Shown: in pieces, positions 15,858-24,622 of the stretch | How the letters are laid out: the number at the start of each line of letters is the position of its first letter | Numbering within the stretch: the first letter of the stretch is position 1 | Assembly (NCBI GenBank): GCA_963741995.1 | Contig: CAVUKI010000010.1 | Span: forward strand, 310,001-374,000 | DNA: 64,000 nt | Source of the DNA: Bog-473 sp963741995 | GTDB lineage: Bacteria; Actinomycetota; Acidimicrobiia; Acidimicrobiales; RAAP-2 | Direction: 5' to 3' | Notes under the pieces: generated by a model | The model's database searches: none | What the model was told of the DNA's origin: nothing | What the model saw: the letters and a program-made list of their open reading frames with translations, nothing else | Position numbers and translations under genes: made by a program

Positions 15858-16221
15858 CGCGTGTTCCCCTTCTCCGCTGCGTCGCGCCAGTCGCCAAGTT
15901 GTGGAGCGGACCACTCCCCGGGCACGCCGAACCCCGAGCCGCGCTGAGATCGTACTCCTCGCCTGTTGTCCGCGGCCAGCATCTCGTACCCTTTCGCACG
16001 GGCGGACCCGCCTCTCGGAAAACTCCGCCAACTTCTCCGCGACCCCGGTCCGACTCCGAAGTCGCGCCAGCAACGACACCGCTCGGCCCAACGCACGCCG
16101 CCTGCCGCACGATGCCGCCCTACGCTATCTGTCCGGTCACCCGGTGCGGCAGCCCGGCCCGACGCACCGATGGCGAATGGGGTCGGGCTGGGTACTGTGG
16201 GCCGCGACGAGGGGAGGTGGC
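15858..16221. other. Intergenic region between the diguanylate cyclase and VOC genes
   Basis: 364 bases between divergent genes. No convincing open reading frame with coding character is seen on either strand. It holds TACTGT (16195-16200) and GGGAGGTGG ahead of the VOC gene, and TACGAT on the minus strand (15952-15947) as a possible -10 for the cyclase gene. The remainder shows no repeat or strong hairpin that I can identify. Confidence 0.5.
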
Positions 16222-16575
16222 ATGGTGCAGGACTGGGCACGGCCGGTGGTGCATTGGGAGATCGAGGCCACCGACCCCGAGCGGCAACGGGCCTTCTACG
16301 CAGACCTCTTCAACTGGCAGATCGGGGACGGCTTCATCATGGACATACCACCGGGCATCGGTGGGCCCGAGCCCGGCCCGGGAGGCCACATCCGGGGCAG
16401 CGAGCGGTCTGGTGTGACGCTCTACGTCCAGGTGGCCGACCTGCGCGCCTCACTGGAGCGATCGGTCTCCCTCGGCGGCACCATCGTGGCCGAGCCCTTC
16501 GACGTCCCCGACGGACCCACGCTGGCCGGCATCACCGACCCCGAGGGCAACCCCGTGATGCTGGTCCAGGCCTGA
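16222..16575 (+). CDS. VOC-superfamily (glyoxalase/bleomycin-resistance fold) protein
   Basis: A 117-residue single-domain VOC protein. The fold marks are VVHWEIEATDPERQRAFYADLFNWQI at the start (first metal-side strand and helix) and AGITDPEGNPVMLVQ at the end. Such proteins include metal-dependent lyases, dioxygenases and antibiotic-binding proteins, so the reaction is not predictable; the His/Glu metal positions are only partly obvious. ATG at 16222 follows GGGAGGTGG. Three genes (this, 16579 and 16871) are almost contiguous and probably one transcript. Confidence 0.8.
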   Translation: MVQDWARPVVHWEIEATDPERQRAFYADLFNWQIGDGFIMDIPPGIGGPEPGPGGHIRGSERSGVTLYVQVADLRASLERSVSLGGTIVAEPFDVPDGPTLAGITDPEGNPVMLVQA

Positions 16576-16578
16576 CCG

Positions 16579-16869
16579 GTGTCGATCGTCGAGATCACCA
16601 GGTTCAGGCTGGCCGAGGGCGTGACCGACGAGTCTTTCCTGGCTCTGGACCGCCGCGTGCAGACCGAGCTCGTGCCGAACCAGCCGGGCTTCATGCGCCG
16701 GACCACCGCCCGTCACGGTGAGGACTGGCTGGTGGTGACCCTGTGGTCCAGCGACGACACCGCCGCCGCCTACCAGCGCGCCGTCGAGGGTGATCCGGTC
16801 CAGGCCGAGTTCGAGCACATGGTCGAGGCCGGCTCGTTCCACCTGGAGCGCTTCGCCACGCTGGACTGA
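16579..16869 (+). CDS. Dimeric alpha-beta barrel (ABM-like) protein
   Basis: A 96-residue protein with the ferredoxin-like pattern of antibiotic biosynthesis monooxygenase-like proteins: strand IVEITRFRLAEGV, helix ESFLALDRRVQTELVPNQPGF, strands RRTTARHGEDWLVVTLW, helix AAAYQRAVEGDPVQAEFEHMV, and a last strand FHLERFAT. There is no obvious cofactor motif. It starts with GTG three bases after the VOC gene, so it is co-transcribed. Function unknown. Confidence 0.7.
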   Translation: MSIVEITRFRLAEGVTDESFLALDRRVQTELVPNQPGFMRRTTARHGEDWLVVTLWSSDDTAAAYQRAVEGDPVQAEFEHMVEAGSFHLERFATLD

Positions 16870-16870
16870 C

Positions 16871-17707
16871 GTGGAGCTCGCCGACCTCAAGGTCACCCGC
16901 TACGCGGTCTCCGCCCGTGTCGCAACCATCACCTTGCACCGGCCGGAACGACTCAACGCGTGGACGGGCCGGATGCACGCGGAATATCTGTCGTTGCTGC
17001 AGCGCGCCGCCGCCGACCCCGAGGTCCGGGTCATCGTCGTCACCGGCTCGGGCCGCGGCTTCTGTGCCGGTGCCGACGCCCGGGCGCTGGAGGGCCATGT
17101 CGAACGGGGTTCGTACGACGACGGGTTGCGCGACGACGTCGCCCGGCCCGGCTACGGCGTCCGTCCCGAGTTCGATGCCGACTTCGCCTCTCAGTTCGGC
17201 ATCCCCAAGCCGATCATCGCCGCCGTCAACGGGCCTGCAGCCGGGGTCGGACTGGTGCTCGCCTGCTATTGCGACCTGCGCTTCGCGGCGCAAGGCGCGA
17301 AGTTGACCACGTCGCACGGCCGCCTCGGCCTGCCCGCCGAGTACGGCCTGTCGTGGCTGTTGCCCCGACTGCTCGGCGTCACGCGGGCTGCCGACCTGCT
17401 GCTCTCGAGCCGGATTGTGCTGGCCGAGGAAGCGAAACAGCTCGGGTTGGTCAACCATGTGCTGCCACCTGAGGAGCTGCTCCCCTTCACCTACGACTAC
17501 GCCGGGCGGCTGGCGACCGAGATTGCGCCCTCCTCATTGGCCGCGACCAAGCTGCAGCTCTACCGTGACCTTCAGGGCGACGTGGCCTCTTCGGTCCGTG
17601 ACGCCGGCTCCCGCATGGCCGAGATGATGCAGAGCGCCGACTTCGCCGAGGGGGTGGCCGCGCTGACGGAGAAGCGCCCGCCCACCTTCCCCGACCAGTC
17701 AGCGTGA
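16871..17707 (+). CDS. Enoyl-CoA hydratase/isomerase family protein
   Basis: 278-residue crotonase-fold protein, probably hydrating 2-enoyl-CoA in fatty-acid or side-chain degradation. Seen are VATITLHRPERLNAWT (N-terminal strand), the first oxyanion-hole segment GSGRGFCAGADARAL (about 58-72), and the second PIIAAVNGPAAGVGLVLACYCDLRFAA (about 114-140). The catalytic Glu/Glu pair is not clear: the position after the second oxyanion loop reads THGRLGLPAEYGLSWLLPRLLG, where Glu is near the expected place. GTG start one base after the preceding stop. The broad family prevents naming a substrate. Confidence 0.85.
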   Translation: MELADLKVTRYAVSARVATITLHRPERLNAWTGRMHAEYLSLLQRAAADPEVRVIVVTGSGRGFCAGADARALEGHVERGSYDDGLRDDVARPGYGVRPEFDADFASQFGIPKPIIAAVNGPAAGVGLVLACYCDLRFAAQGAKLTTSHGRLGLPAEYGLSWLLPRLLGVTRAADLLLSSRIVLAEEAKQLGLVNHVLPPEELLPFTYDYAGRLATEIAPSSLAATKLQLYRDLQGDVASSVRDAGSRMAEMMQSADFAEGVAALTEKRPPTFPDQSA

Positions 17708-17723
17708 GCCGGAAAGGGAGTGC

Positions 17724-18908
17724 TCAGGCGTCGACGCCGGCGGGCAGCTTGGCCGGGTCCCAGCCGAGGAGGGCGACCGCCTGACGGAAGGCGAACCGAT
17801 CGGTCATGCCCGCCACGTAGGTGACGGCGGCCCGCACCGCAGCCTCGCTGCCGGCGACGACGTCCGAGGAGTCGCCGGACGTCGACCCCTGGTCGGTGAT
17901 CAGGTGGGGACGGTCCGAAAAGTGCTCGACCAGCGCCCGCAACACGCTGATCACCGCGTCGCCCTGCCGAAGCGAGGCGTCGCGCAGGTAGATGTGCTCG
18001 TAGTTGCAGGTCCTGAAGGCGGCGAGCGCCTCGGCCTCCTCCTCCTCCATGCCGACCTGGCCGGTGCGGAGGGAGGCCGAGACCACACCGTTGATGAAGG
18101 CGCCCAGCTGGGCGCTGCGGCGTTCGCCGCAATGGGCCCGCACCGCGAGCGGCAGCTGGTGCGGGGCCACGATGCCGGACAAGACGGCGTCTTCCCAGTC
18201 GTGACAGACGTACGCGATGCGGTCGGCCCAGCTGACCACCTCACCCTCGGGCGTGGAAGGCGCCGGGCGCGACCAGCTGTGGTTGGCGATCCCGTCGACG
18301 GTCTCGGCGCACAGGTTCAGGGGAGCGAGTGACACCAGTGCCCCCCATGGTGCGTGGTCGAACCCACCGGGCACGTAGGGATCGAGCGCATCCTCGCTGG
18401 CATGACCCCCGGGGCCGTGCCCGCAGTCGTGTCCCAGCGCGACGGCCTCCGTAAGGGCGACGTTGAGGCGGCACGCCCGTGCGATGGCCGTGGCCACCTG
18501 CGCCACCTCGAGCGCGTGGGTGAGACGGGTGCGCTGGTGGTCCTGGGGGAAGACGAAGACCTGTGTCTTCCCGGCCAGCCGGCGGAACGAGGTGGCGTGC
18601 AGAATGCGGTCACGATCGCGTTCGAAGCTGGTCCGCCAGTCATCGGGCGACTCGGGCTCGGCCCGGTCGCCGGCGTCCGACGAACGCGTGGCCCCGGGGG
18701 CCAGCAACGAGTCCTCGAGTTCGCGACGCTCCGAGCGTCCCCTCGGCGACCTCGATGCGGCCGGACCAGCCGGGGACGACTCCGCAGCCGGCCCGACACG
18801 GGCATGAGAGTCGGCATGGGCGAGGCGGACGGGGCCGGAGTAGCCGGCCATCGTCGCTGCCCACCGGGCACTGCGCTCCGTCTTCCCAGCCGTGGGCGGC
18901 CCGTCCAT
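17724..18908 (-). CDS. dgt: Deoxyguanosinetriphosphate triphosphohydrolase-like HD protein
   Basis: Hydrolyses dNTPs to nucleoside plus triphosphate. The 394-residue protein has a variable, serine-rich N-terminus of about 85 residues, then the family block DDWRTSFERDRDRILHATSFRRLAGKTQVF and the HD metal-site motifs: RLTHALEVAQ (His131), GHDCGHGPGGH (His160-Asp161), and SWADRIAYVCHDWEDA. The actinobacterial group-1 form has this length. ATG at 18908 has a CAGACT seven bases upstream, a weak leaderless match; upstream extension is not conserved in character. Divergent from DUF3107. Confidence 0.9.
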   Translation of the reverse strand: MDGPPTAGKTERSARWAATMAGYSGPVRLAHADSHARVGPAAESSPAGPAASRSPRGRSERRELEDSLLAPGATRSSDAGDRAEPESPDDWRTSFERDRDRILHATSFRRLAGKTQVFVFPQDHQRTRLTHALEVAQVATAIARACRLNVALTEAVALGHDCGHGPGGHASEDALDPYVPGGFDHAPWGALVSLAPLNLCAETVDGIANHSWSRPAPSTPEGEVVSWADRIAYVCHDWEDAVLSGIVAPHQLPLAVRAHCGERRSAQLGAFINGVVSASLRTGQVGMEEEEAEALAAFRTCNYEHIYLRDASLRQGDAVISVLRALVEHFSDRPHLITDQGSTSGDSSDVVAGSEAAVRAAVTYVAGMTDRFAFRQAVALLGWDPAKLPAGVDA

Positions 18909-18987
18909 GTCCAGCAGTCTGCCCGGTCGCAGTAACGTCGAGGTGGCCTCGGAACCGTCCGACAGGTCGTGAGGAGAGTGAGACCAG

Positions 18988-19224
18988 GTGGACGTGCGTA
19001 TCGGCATCACCCACACCCCCAAGGAACTCGAAGTGGAGATGCCTGACGATGCCGACCGCGACGACGTGGTCGCCGACATCGAGAAGCTGCTCAAGACGGG
19101 TGACGGAGTCCTCTGGCTGACCGACCGCAAGGGCCGCCGCGTCGGCGTCCCGGTCGTCAAGGTGGCCTACGTCGAGGTGGGAGCGCCGGCGGGGGACCGC
19201 CGCGTCGGGTTCGGCGCCCCCTGA
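18988..19224 (+). CDS. DUF3107 family protein
   Basis: A 78-residue conserved actinobacterial protein of unknown function: MDVRIGITHTPKELEVEMPDDADRDDVV, then a middle LLKTGDGVLWLTDRKGRRVGVPVVKVAYVEVG. The beta-rich pattern suggests a small sheet domain. GTG start preceded by GAGGAGAG. It lies 25 bases before the ArsA-type pair, as is common in actinobacteria, so it may be part of the same transcript. A TAACGT at 18933-18938 is a possible -10 with a leader. Confidence 0.85.
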   Translation: MDVRIGITHTPKELEVEMPDDADRDDVVADIEKLLKTGDGVLWLTDRKGRRVGVPVVKVAYVEVGAPAGDRRVGFGAP

Positions 19225-19249
19225 GGACGGGAGTGGCGGCGGGACAGGC

Positions 19250-20215
19250 GTGCGGCCGGTGAGCGCCGCCCCGGACCTGTTGGACCTGCGCCTGGTGTTC
19301 GTCACCGGCAAGGGCGGCGTGGGCAAGACGACGGTCGCGGCGGGCCTGGCCCAGCTGGCCGCCGAGCACGGCAAGCGCGTGCTGGTCTGCGAGGTGGACG
19401 CCAAGGGCGACGTGACGTCGCTGTTCGAGGCGCCCCCGACCGACTTCACGCCGCGGGAGATCGCGCCGAACGTCTGGTCGATGTCGATGGACACGGAGGC
19501 GTCGCTCCGCGAGTACCTCAAGCTGCAGCTGCGCATCCCGGTGGTGGGCCGGATCGGCCCGCTGGCCAAGGCGTTCGACTTCGTGGCCACCGCGGCGCCC
19601 GGCGTGCGGGAGATCCTGACCGTGGGGAAATTCTGCTGGGAGGTGAAGGAGCGGCACTACGACCTGGTGGTGGTGGACGCCCCGGCCAGCGGGCACATCA
19701 TCGGACAACTGGCGGCACCCCAGGCCATCAACGATCTCGTCAAGGTCGGCCTGATCCGCAGCCAGACCGACTGGATGCTCGAGATCCTCTCGGACCCCCT
19801 TCAGACCGGCCTGGTCGCGGTGTGCACGCCGGAGGAGATGCCGGTGAGCGAGACGCTCGAGCTGGAGCAGCGCGTGCGCGAGGAGACGACGGTCCGCATG
19901 TCGGCCGTCGTGGTCAACCGGGTGCTGCCCGAGCTCTTCGGCCAGCGCGAGGAGGAGATCTTCGAGGAGCTGCGCGCGCCGGAGAACGAAGAGGTGTTGT
20001 CGGAGCGGGCGGGAGGACCGGTGGCGCCCGTGCTCGAGGCGGCCCGGCTCGCCGTCACCCTGCGGCGGACGCGATCGGCCCACCTGCAGCGCCTCCAGGC
20101 GGGGCTGCCCGACGGCATGCCGGTGCTGCTGCTGCCCTACCTCTTCGTCCGCAGCTTCGGGGCCCGGACCACCCGCCAGGTCGCCCACTCGTTGGGTGAG
20201 GAGCTGGGGCTGTGA
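19250..20215 (+). CDS. ArsA-family ATPase, subunit 1 (BagA/Rv3679-like)
   Basis: 321-residue deviant P-loop ATPase of the ArsA/GET3 class. Walker A is TGKGGVGKTT (19-28) with the signature lysine. Also present are VCEVDAKGD and VVDAPASGHIIGQL. In mycobacteria the Rv3679-Rv3680 pair forms a heterodimer (known family fact); here two adjacent genes of the same kind, joined by a GTGA overlap, predict the same complex. No arsenite resistance genes are near, so a metal pump role is unlikely; a role in tail-anchored or envelope protein handling is open. GTG at 19250 or 19259 could be the start. Confidence 0.88.
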   Translation: MRPVSAAPDLLDLRLVFVTGKGGVGKTTVAAGLAQLAAEHGKRVLVCEVDAKGDVTSLFEAPPTDFTPREIAPNVWSMSMDTEASLREYLKLQLRIPVVGRIGPLAKAFDFVATAAPGVREILTVGKFCWEVKERHYDLVVVDAPASGHIIGQLAAPQAINDLVKVGLIRSQTDWMLEILSDPLQTGLVAVCTPEEMPVSETLELEQRVREETTVRMSAVVVNRVLPELFGQREEEIFEELRAPENEEVLSERAGGPVAPVLEAARLAVTLRRTRSAHLQRLQAGLPDGMPVLLLPYLFVRSFGARTTRQVAHSLGEELGL

Positions 20216-21372
20216 CCTCGGCCCCGGCTCCGGCGGCCAAGACGGTCAGGCAGCTGCTCGACGCCAAGGACATCGTCATCACCTGCGGGCCCGGGGGCGT
20301 GGGCAAGACCACCACTGCCGCCGCGCTGGCGGCCACGGCGGTGGTCGAGCAGGGCGGGCGGGTGCTGGTGCTCACCGTCGACCCGGCGCGCCGGCTGGCG
20401 GACGCGCTGGGGTTGAAGGGGATCGGGAACGATGAGGTCCGCATCCCCGACGAGGTGTTCACCGACGCGGCGGCCCACCCTCGGGGAGAGCTGTGGGCGG
20501 CCATGCTCGACACCAAGCAGAGCTGGGACGACCTCATCCGCAGGCACGCGCCCGACGCCGAGACCCGTGAACAGATTCTGGCCAACCCGCTGTACCAGAA
20601 CATCTCGGGCCGGTTCGTGCAGTCGCACGACTACATCGCCATGGAGCGGCTCTACGAGATCCACTCCGGGGGGAAGTACGACCTCATTGTGGTGGACACA
20701 CCGCCGACCCGCAACGCGCTCGACTTCCTCGACGCCCCGCAGCGCATGGCGGACTTCTTCAGTTCGCGCCTGCTGCGCTGGCTGATCGTGCCCTACCGGT
20801 CGCGGCTGGTGAACATCGCGTCGCGGCCCTTCTACCAGGTGGCCGACCGCATCCTCGGCACGCAGTTCCTGGCCGACATCTCCGAGTTCTTCATCCTCTT
20901 CCAGTCGATGCACGCCGGCTTCGTCGAGCGAGCCGACGCCGTGACGCGGCTGCTGTCGGACCGGCGCACGACGTTCATGGTGGTGTCGACACTCGAGGCC
21001 ACACCCGTGCGCGAGGCGGAGTTCTTCTCGGCCCAGCTCACGGCGCGCAAGCTGCACCTGGGCGCCGTGGTGTTGAACAAGGTGCTGCCCGAGTACCTGC
21101 GCGACGCCAAGACCGACAAGCTGGCCGAGTCGATCGCCGCTCGCGTCAGCGAACTGGGCGAAGGGCTGACCGACGACCCCGTGGTGGCGGGCCGCGTGCT
21201 CGGTGAGGTGGCCGAGAGCTTTCTCAACTTCGGCGTGGTGGCGCGGCGCGAGGCCGAGCAGCAGGCCGAGCTCAGGGGGGCACCCGACGTGCTGGTCACC
21301 GTCCCCTTCTTCGACGCCGACATCTACGACATGGGCGGGCTGCTCCGGCTGGGCGCCCTGGTCTGGGAATAG
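20212..21372 (+). CDS. ArsA-family ATPase, subunit 2 (BagB/Rv3680-like)
   Basis: 386-residue partner of the preceding ATPase. Its Walker A is CGPGGVGKTT (25-34): the signature lysine of the deviant loop is replaced by proline, so the two subunits are not equivalent. Other motifs are LTVDPARRLADALG and IVVDTPPTRNALDFLDAP (about 160-177), followed by a long helical region (FFSSRLLRWLIVPYRSRLVN). GTG start overlaps the previous stop. The signature lysine normally reaches the partner subunit's nucleotide, so the change suggests one functional composite site. Confidence 0.88.
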   Translation: MTSAPAPAAKTVRQLLDAKDIVITCGPGGVGKTTTAAALAATAVVEQGGRVLVLTVDPARRLADALGLKGIGNDEVRIPDEVFTDAAAHPRGELWAAMLDTKQSWDDLIRRHAPDAETREQILANPLYQNISGRFVQSHDYIAMERLYEIHSGGKYDLIVVDTPPTRNALDFLDAPQRMADFFSSRLLRWLIVPYRSRLVNIASRPFYQVADRILGTQFLADISEFFILFQSMHAGFVERADAVTRLLSDRRTTFMVVSTLEATPVREAEFFSAQLTARKLHLGAVVLNKVLPEYLRDAKTDKLAESIAARVSELGEGLTDDPVVAGRVLGEVAESFLNFGVVARREAEQQAELRGAPDVLVTVPFFDADIYDMGGLLRLGALVWE

Positions 21373-21389
21373 GGGGGTCGGGAGGCGCC

Positions 21390-21395
21390 TACCAT
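21390..21395 (+). promoter_or_regulatory. -10 element of a leaderless promoter
   Basis: TACCAT ends exactly seven bases before the ATG at 21403, and there is no ribosome binding site between. The O-methyltransferase gene can therefore be transcribed separately from the ArsA pair. Confidence 0.45.
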
Positions 21396-21402
21396 CGGTG
21401 CC

Positions 21403-22050
21403 ATGGCCCAGCTCATCAATCCCGAGGTCCTGGCGTATGCCGACGCGCACACGACGGCGCCTCCGGGCCACCTCGAGTCGGTGGACGCCTCCACCAAGGA
21501 AGGCTTCGCCGCCTGGGGGATGATGGTGGGGCGTCAAGAGGGCCGTTTCCTGGAGCTGCTGGTGTTCGCCACGCAGGCGACCAGCGTCCTCGAGATCGGC
21601 ACCTTCACCGGCTACTCGGCCATCGCCATGGCGGCCGGCCTGGGGAAGGACGGTGCCATCATCTCGCTCGAGGTCGACCCGCACCACGCCCAGGTGGCGC
21701 GCGGCAACATCGCAGACGCCGGGCTCGAGAGCCACATCAGCGTGATCGAAGGGCCGGCGTTGCGCTCCCTGGAGGAGTTGCAGGGGCCGTTCGACCTCGT
21801 CTTCATTGACGCCGACAAGGTCACCTATGACGCCTACTACGAGGCGGTGCTGCCCAAGCTGGCGCGGCACGGCCTGATCATCGTGGACAATACGCTGCAG
21901 GGTGGCGGCGTCCTGGCCTCGGAGAGCGATCCGCACGAAGGGGCCCGGGCGCTGCGGGCCTTCAACGACAAGGTCGTCAACGATCCCCGTGTCGTCTGTG
22001 TGCTGACGACCATCAGGGATGGCGTCACGCTGATCCGCCGGGCCGGCTAA
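21403..22050 (+). CDS. SAM-dependent O-methyltransferase (catechol/caffeoyl-CoA type)
   Basis: 215-residue class I methyltransferase of the caffeoyl-CoA/catechol O-methyltransferase family. SAM motif I is LEIGTFTGYSAIAMA (about 64-78), followed by the acidic strand ISLEVDPHHAQVA, then DLVFIDADKVTYDAYYEAVLPKL with the metal-binding Asp and VDNTLQGGGV with the second metal ligands. Metal-dependent methylation of a catechol-like or other diol substrate is expected; the substrate is unknown. Short N-terminal helix region as in bacterial members. Confidence 0.88.
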   Translation: MAQLINPEVLAYADAHTTAPPGHLESVDASTKEGFAAWGMMVGRQEGRFLELLVFATQATSVLEIGTFTGYSAIAMAAGLGKDGAIISLEVDPHHAQVARGNIADAGLESHISVIEGPALRSLEELQGPFDLVFIDADKVTYDAYYEAVLPKLARHGLIIVDNTLQGGGVLASESDPHEGARALRAFNDKVVNDPRVVCVLTTIRDGVTLIRRAG

Positions 22051-22075
22051 ACGGGCGGACGGGGAATCGGCTGCC

Positions 22076-22969
22076 GTGCTCGACTACCACCTCCACCTCT
22101 GGCCCCATTCGGAGCACGAGACGCCGCTGCGACTGGAGCAGCTGGCCCAGTACTGCGCCCGGGCCCAGGCCGCCGGCGTGACCGAGCTGGCCGTCACCGA
22201 GCACCTCTTCCGCTTCCGCCAGGCCGACGCCCTCGTCGGCGGCTTCTGGAACGATGAGCGGGTGCCGGCCGCGTTGGCTGAGAACATGGCCGAGTACTAC
22301 AAGTTCCACGCCACGGCCGATCTCGACGCCTACGTGGCGTGCGCTCAGGAAGCGAGGGAAGCCGGGCTCCCGGTCGTCATCGGGTTGGAGGTCGACTACT
22401 ACGAGGGCCGCATGGACGACGTGGCCGACCTCCTGGCCGGGTACCCCTTCGACGTGCTGCTGGGCTCGGTGCACTGGGTGGGTGGCTGGCGCTTCGACGA
22501 CCTCGATGACCCCGCCTCCATGGCCGAGTGGTCCGTCCGGCAGGTCGACGCCTGCTGGGAGGCCTACACCGAGGCGCTGGAGGAGCTCGCGGCGTCGGGC
22601 GCCTGCGACGTGCTGGCCCACCCGGACCTGATCAAGGCGGCGGGATACGTGCCCGATGCACCGGCCGAGTGGTGGGACCGCATCGCCGAGGCCGCCGTCG
22701 TCTCGGGCATGGCGGCCGAAGTCAGCTCCGCCGGCTGGCGCAAGCCGGCGGGTGAGCAGTACCCGGCCCTGGGCCTGCTCGAGCGCTTCGTCGCCGGCGG
22801 CGTGCCATTGACCACCGCGTCGGACGCGCACCGGCTGGAGCACGTGGCCGACCGGGCCGACGACCTGCGGGCGGTGCTCGGCGCGGCGGGAGCGGACGCG
22901 TTGCAGGGATACCGGGGTCGCACGGCGTACCCGGTCCCGGTGTCGGGGCGAGCCGAGGCGGTGGGCTGA
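22076..22969 (+). CDS. PHP-domain phosphoesterase, histidinol-phosphatase (HisK) type
   Basis: 297-residue PHP metal phosphoesterase. Metal-site motifs: the start LDYHLHLWPHSEH (HxH), VTEHLFRF, GLEVDYYEG, LLGSVHWV, DVLAHPDLIK and TASDAHRLEHV. This set matches the monofunctional HisJ/HisK-type family, which dephosphorylates histidinol phosphate. No other his genes are nearby, so another small phosphate ester could be the substrate. GTG start; the stop overlaps the next ATG by one base, so it is co-transcribed with the kinase gene. Confidence 0.82.
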   Translation: MLDYHLHLWPHSEHETPLRLEQLAQYCARAQAAGVTELAVTEHLFRFRQADALVGGFWNDERVPAALAENMAEYYKFHATADLDAYVACAQEAREAGLPVVIGLEVDYYEGRMDDVADLLAGYPFDVLLGSVHWVGGWRFDDLDDPASMAEWSVRQVDACWEAYTEALEELAASGACDVLAHPDLIKAAGYVPDAPAEWWDRIAEAAVVSGMAAEVSSAGWRKPAGEQYPALGLLERFVAGGVPLTTASDAHRLEHVADRADDLRAVLGAAGADALQGYRGRTAYPVPVSGRAEAVG

Positions 22970-24558
22970 TGCCGACCCCAGCCGAGCTGGCCCTCAGCCA
23001 CACGGATCTCAAGCCCGAGGAACTCGAGCACCTGCAGCGGTTGCTGGGGAGTTGGAGCGTGCTGGCCGACCTCTCCTTCTCCGACCTGCTCCTGCTGGTG
23101 CCGGTGCCGGTGCTCGCCGGCCCGTCGGGCGATGGCGGGGGTGCCGCGGCTGGGGCCGCGGTGACCGACCCGGCCGACGACGATCCCGAGCTGGTCGTGC
23201 TGGGCCAGATGCGCCCCAACAACCGGCCCACCCTGGTCGACCAGGACCTGGTGGGCCAGACGGTGAACGAGTCGCAGTGGACCCTGGTGGCCCAGTGCCT
23301 CCATTCGGGCGAGATCGTGCGCGGCAGCATCCATCACCCGATTCTGGGCGAGCAGGTGCCGGTGGAGAACATCCCCGTCCGCTTCGAGGGCCACATCATC
23401 GGAGCCCTCTTGCGCGTCTCGCTGGCGCCGCTCAAGGGGCCGACCAGCATGTACGAGCGGACGTACCTCGACGTGTTCGAGCGCCTGGCCGACATGGTGG
23501 CGCAGTCGGCCTTCCCGTTCCCCGACGAGGACGTCGGCACGGAGGAATCGCCCCGCGTGGGCGATGGCGTCGTCGTGGTCGACGCCGACGGGCGGGTGGA
23601 GTTCGCGTCGCCCAACGCCATGAACGCGTTCCACCGCATGGGCATCTACACCCAACCCGAGGGCCGCCGCTTCGGCGACCTCGATGTCGAGGAGTCCGCG
23701 GTCGAGTGGGCGCTGGCCACGGGCCGGCCCGTCGTCGAGGAGGTCGAGCGCCGCCCTGACGTCATCGTCCTCGTGCACTGCATCCCGCTCCTCTCCCATG
23801 GCGTGGTCACCGGGGCGATGATCCTCCTGCGCGACGTCACCGACGTGCGACGCCTCGACCGGTTGTTGCTGTCCAAGGACGCCGCCATCCGCGAGGTGCA
23901 CCATCGGGTCAAGAACAACCTGCAGACGATCTCGTCGCTCCTCAGCCTCCAGGCGCGCCGGGTGGGCGACCGGGCGGCCCGGGTGGCGCTGCACGAGGCC
24001 GAGCGCCGGGTGCGTTCCATCGCGCTCGTGCACGAGATCCTGTCGCGGGACCCGAGCGACCAGGTGCCCTTCGCCGAGATCGTCAGCTCGCTGGTGCAGA
24101 TGGCCGAAGACTCGGTGGTCTCGTCCCAGCCGATCGTGATTTCCGTGCACGGGGACCTCGGCGAGGTCGCCGCCGATGTGGCCACGCCACTCGCCGTCAC
24201 GGTGGCCGAGCTGTTGCAGAACGCGGTGGAGCATGCCTTCGATCCCGAGAACGCCGGAGGGCACGACGGGGCGGCCCGGCTGGAGGCTGCCGGTGGAGCG
24301 GCGGGCGACGCGCCGGTGGGCCACGTCGACCTCACGATGTCCAATGACGAGTCGGCGCTGCGCGTCGAAGTGCGGGACGACGGGTTTGGCCTGCCGGATG
24401 GGTTCGACATTGAGCGGACGTCGAGCCTCGGGCTGTCGATCGTGCGCGACCTCGTCGTCAGTCAGTTGGAGGGGACGATCTCCATGGAACCGGTGCCGGC
24501 CGCCGACGGGGGTGGGACCCGCGTCGCCATCTCGGTGCCGGTGCGCGCCCCGCGGTGA
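22969..24558 (+). CDS. pdtaS: Sensor histidine kinase, PdtaS type (GAF/PAS-HisKA_2-HATPase)
   Basis: 529-residue soluble kinase. N-terminal GAF-like domain (about 1-170, with NNRPTLVDQDLVGQTVNESQW), a PAS domain (about 180-290, GVVVVDADGRVEFASPNAMNAF), then the HisKA_2 block EVHHRVKNNLQTISSLLSLQARR with the His311-His312 pair, and an ATPase domain with ELLQNAVEHAF, DDGFGLPDGF and LGLSIVRDLV. In mycobacteria PdtaS signals to the antiterminator PdtaR and its gene lies next to whiB1; here too a WhiB gene is the convergent neighbour. No PdtaR is in the window. There is no membrane segment, so the signal is cytoplasmic. Confidence 0.88.
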   Translation: MPTPAELALSHTDLKPEELEHLQRLLGSWSVLADLSFSDLLLLVPVPVLAGPSGDGGGAAAGAAVTDPADDDPELVVLGQMRPNNRPTLVDQDLVGQTVNESQWTLVAQCLHSGEIVRGSIHHPILGEQVPVENIPVRFEGHIIGALLRVSLAPLKGPTSMYERTYLDVFERLADMVAQSAFPFPDEDVGTEESPRVGDGVVVVDADGRVEFASPNAMNAFHRMGIYTQPEGRRFGDLDVEESAVEWALATGRPVVEEVERRPDVIVLVHCIPLLSHGVVTGAMILLRDVTDVRRLDRLLLSKDAAIREVHHRVKNNLQTISSLLSLQARRVGDRAARVALHEAERRVRSIALVHEILSRDPSDQVPFAEIVSSLVQMAEDSVVSSQPIVISVHGDLGEVAADVATPLAVTVAELLQNAVEHAFDPENAGGHDGAARLEAAGGAAGDAPVGHVDLTMSNDESALRVEVRDDGFGLPDGFDIERTSSLGLSIVRDLVVSQLEGTISMEPVPAADGGGTRVAISVPVRAPR

Positions 24559-24622
24559 GCAACGTCACGGTGCGCCGGCAGGCGGCGCAGGCGCAGGCGC
24601 AGGGGTGCGCGTGGCGATCTGT

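Noticed and set aside
19250..21372. Arsenite efflux operon
   Set aside because: ArsA-type ATPases occur here without ArsB, ArsD, ArsR or ArsC nearby; the ArsB/SLC13-like permease is 38 kb away. The mycobacterial Rv3679/Rv3680-type pair is a better match.
20137..21936. 599-residue minus-strand frame antisense to the ArsA gene and O-methyltransferase
   Set aside because: The plus-strand genes have full motif sets; the antisense protein has none.
24559..24622. Repetitive GCGCAG-rich stretch between PdtaS and WhiB genes as a terminator
   Set aside because: No stem of more than a few pairs could be drawn; left unannotated.
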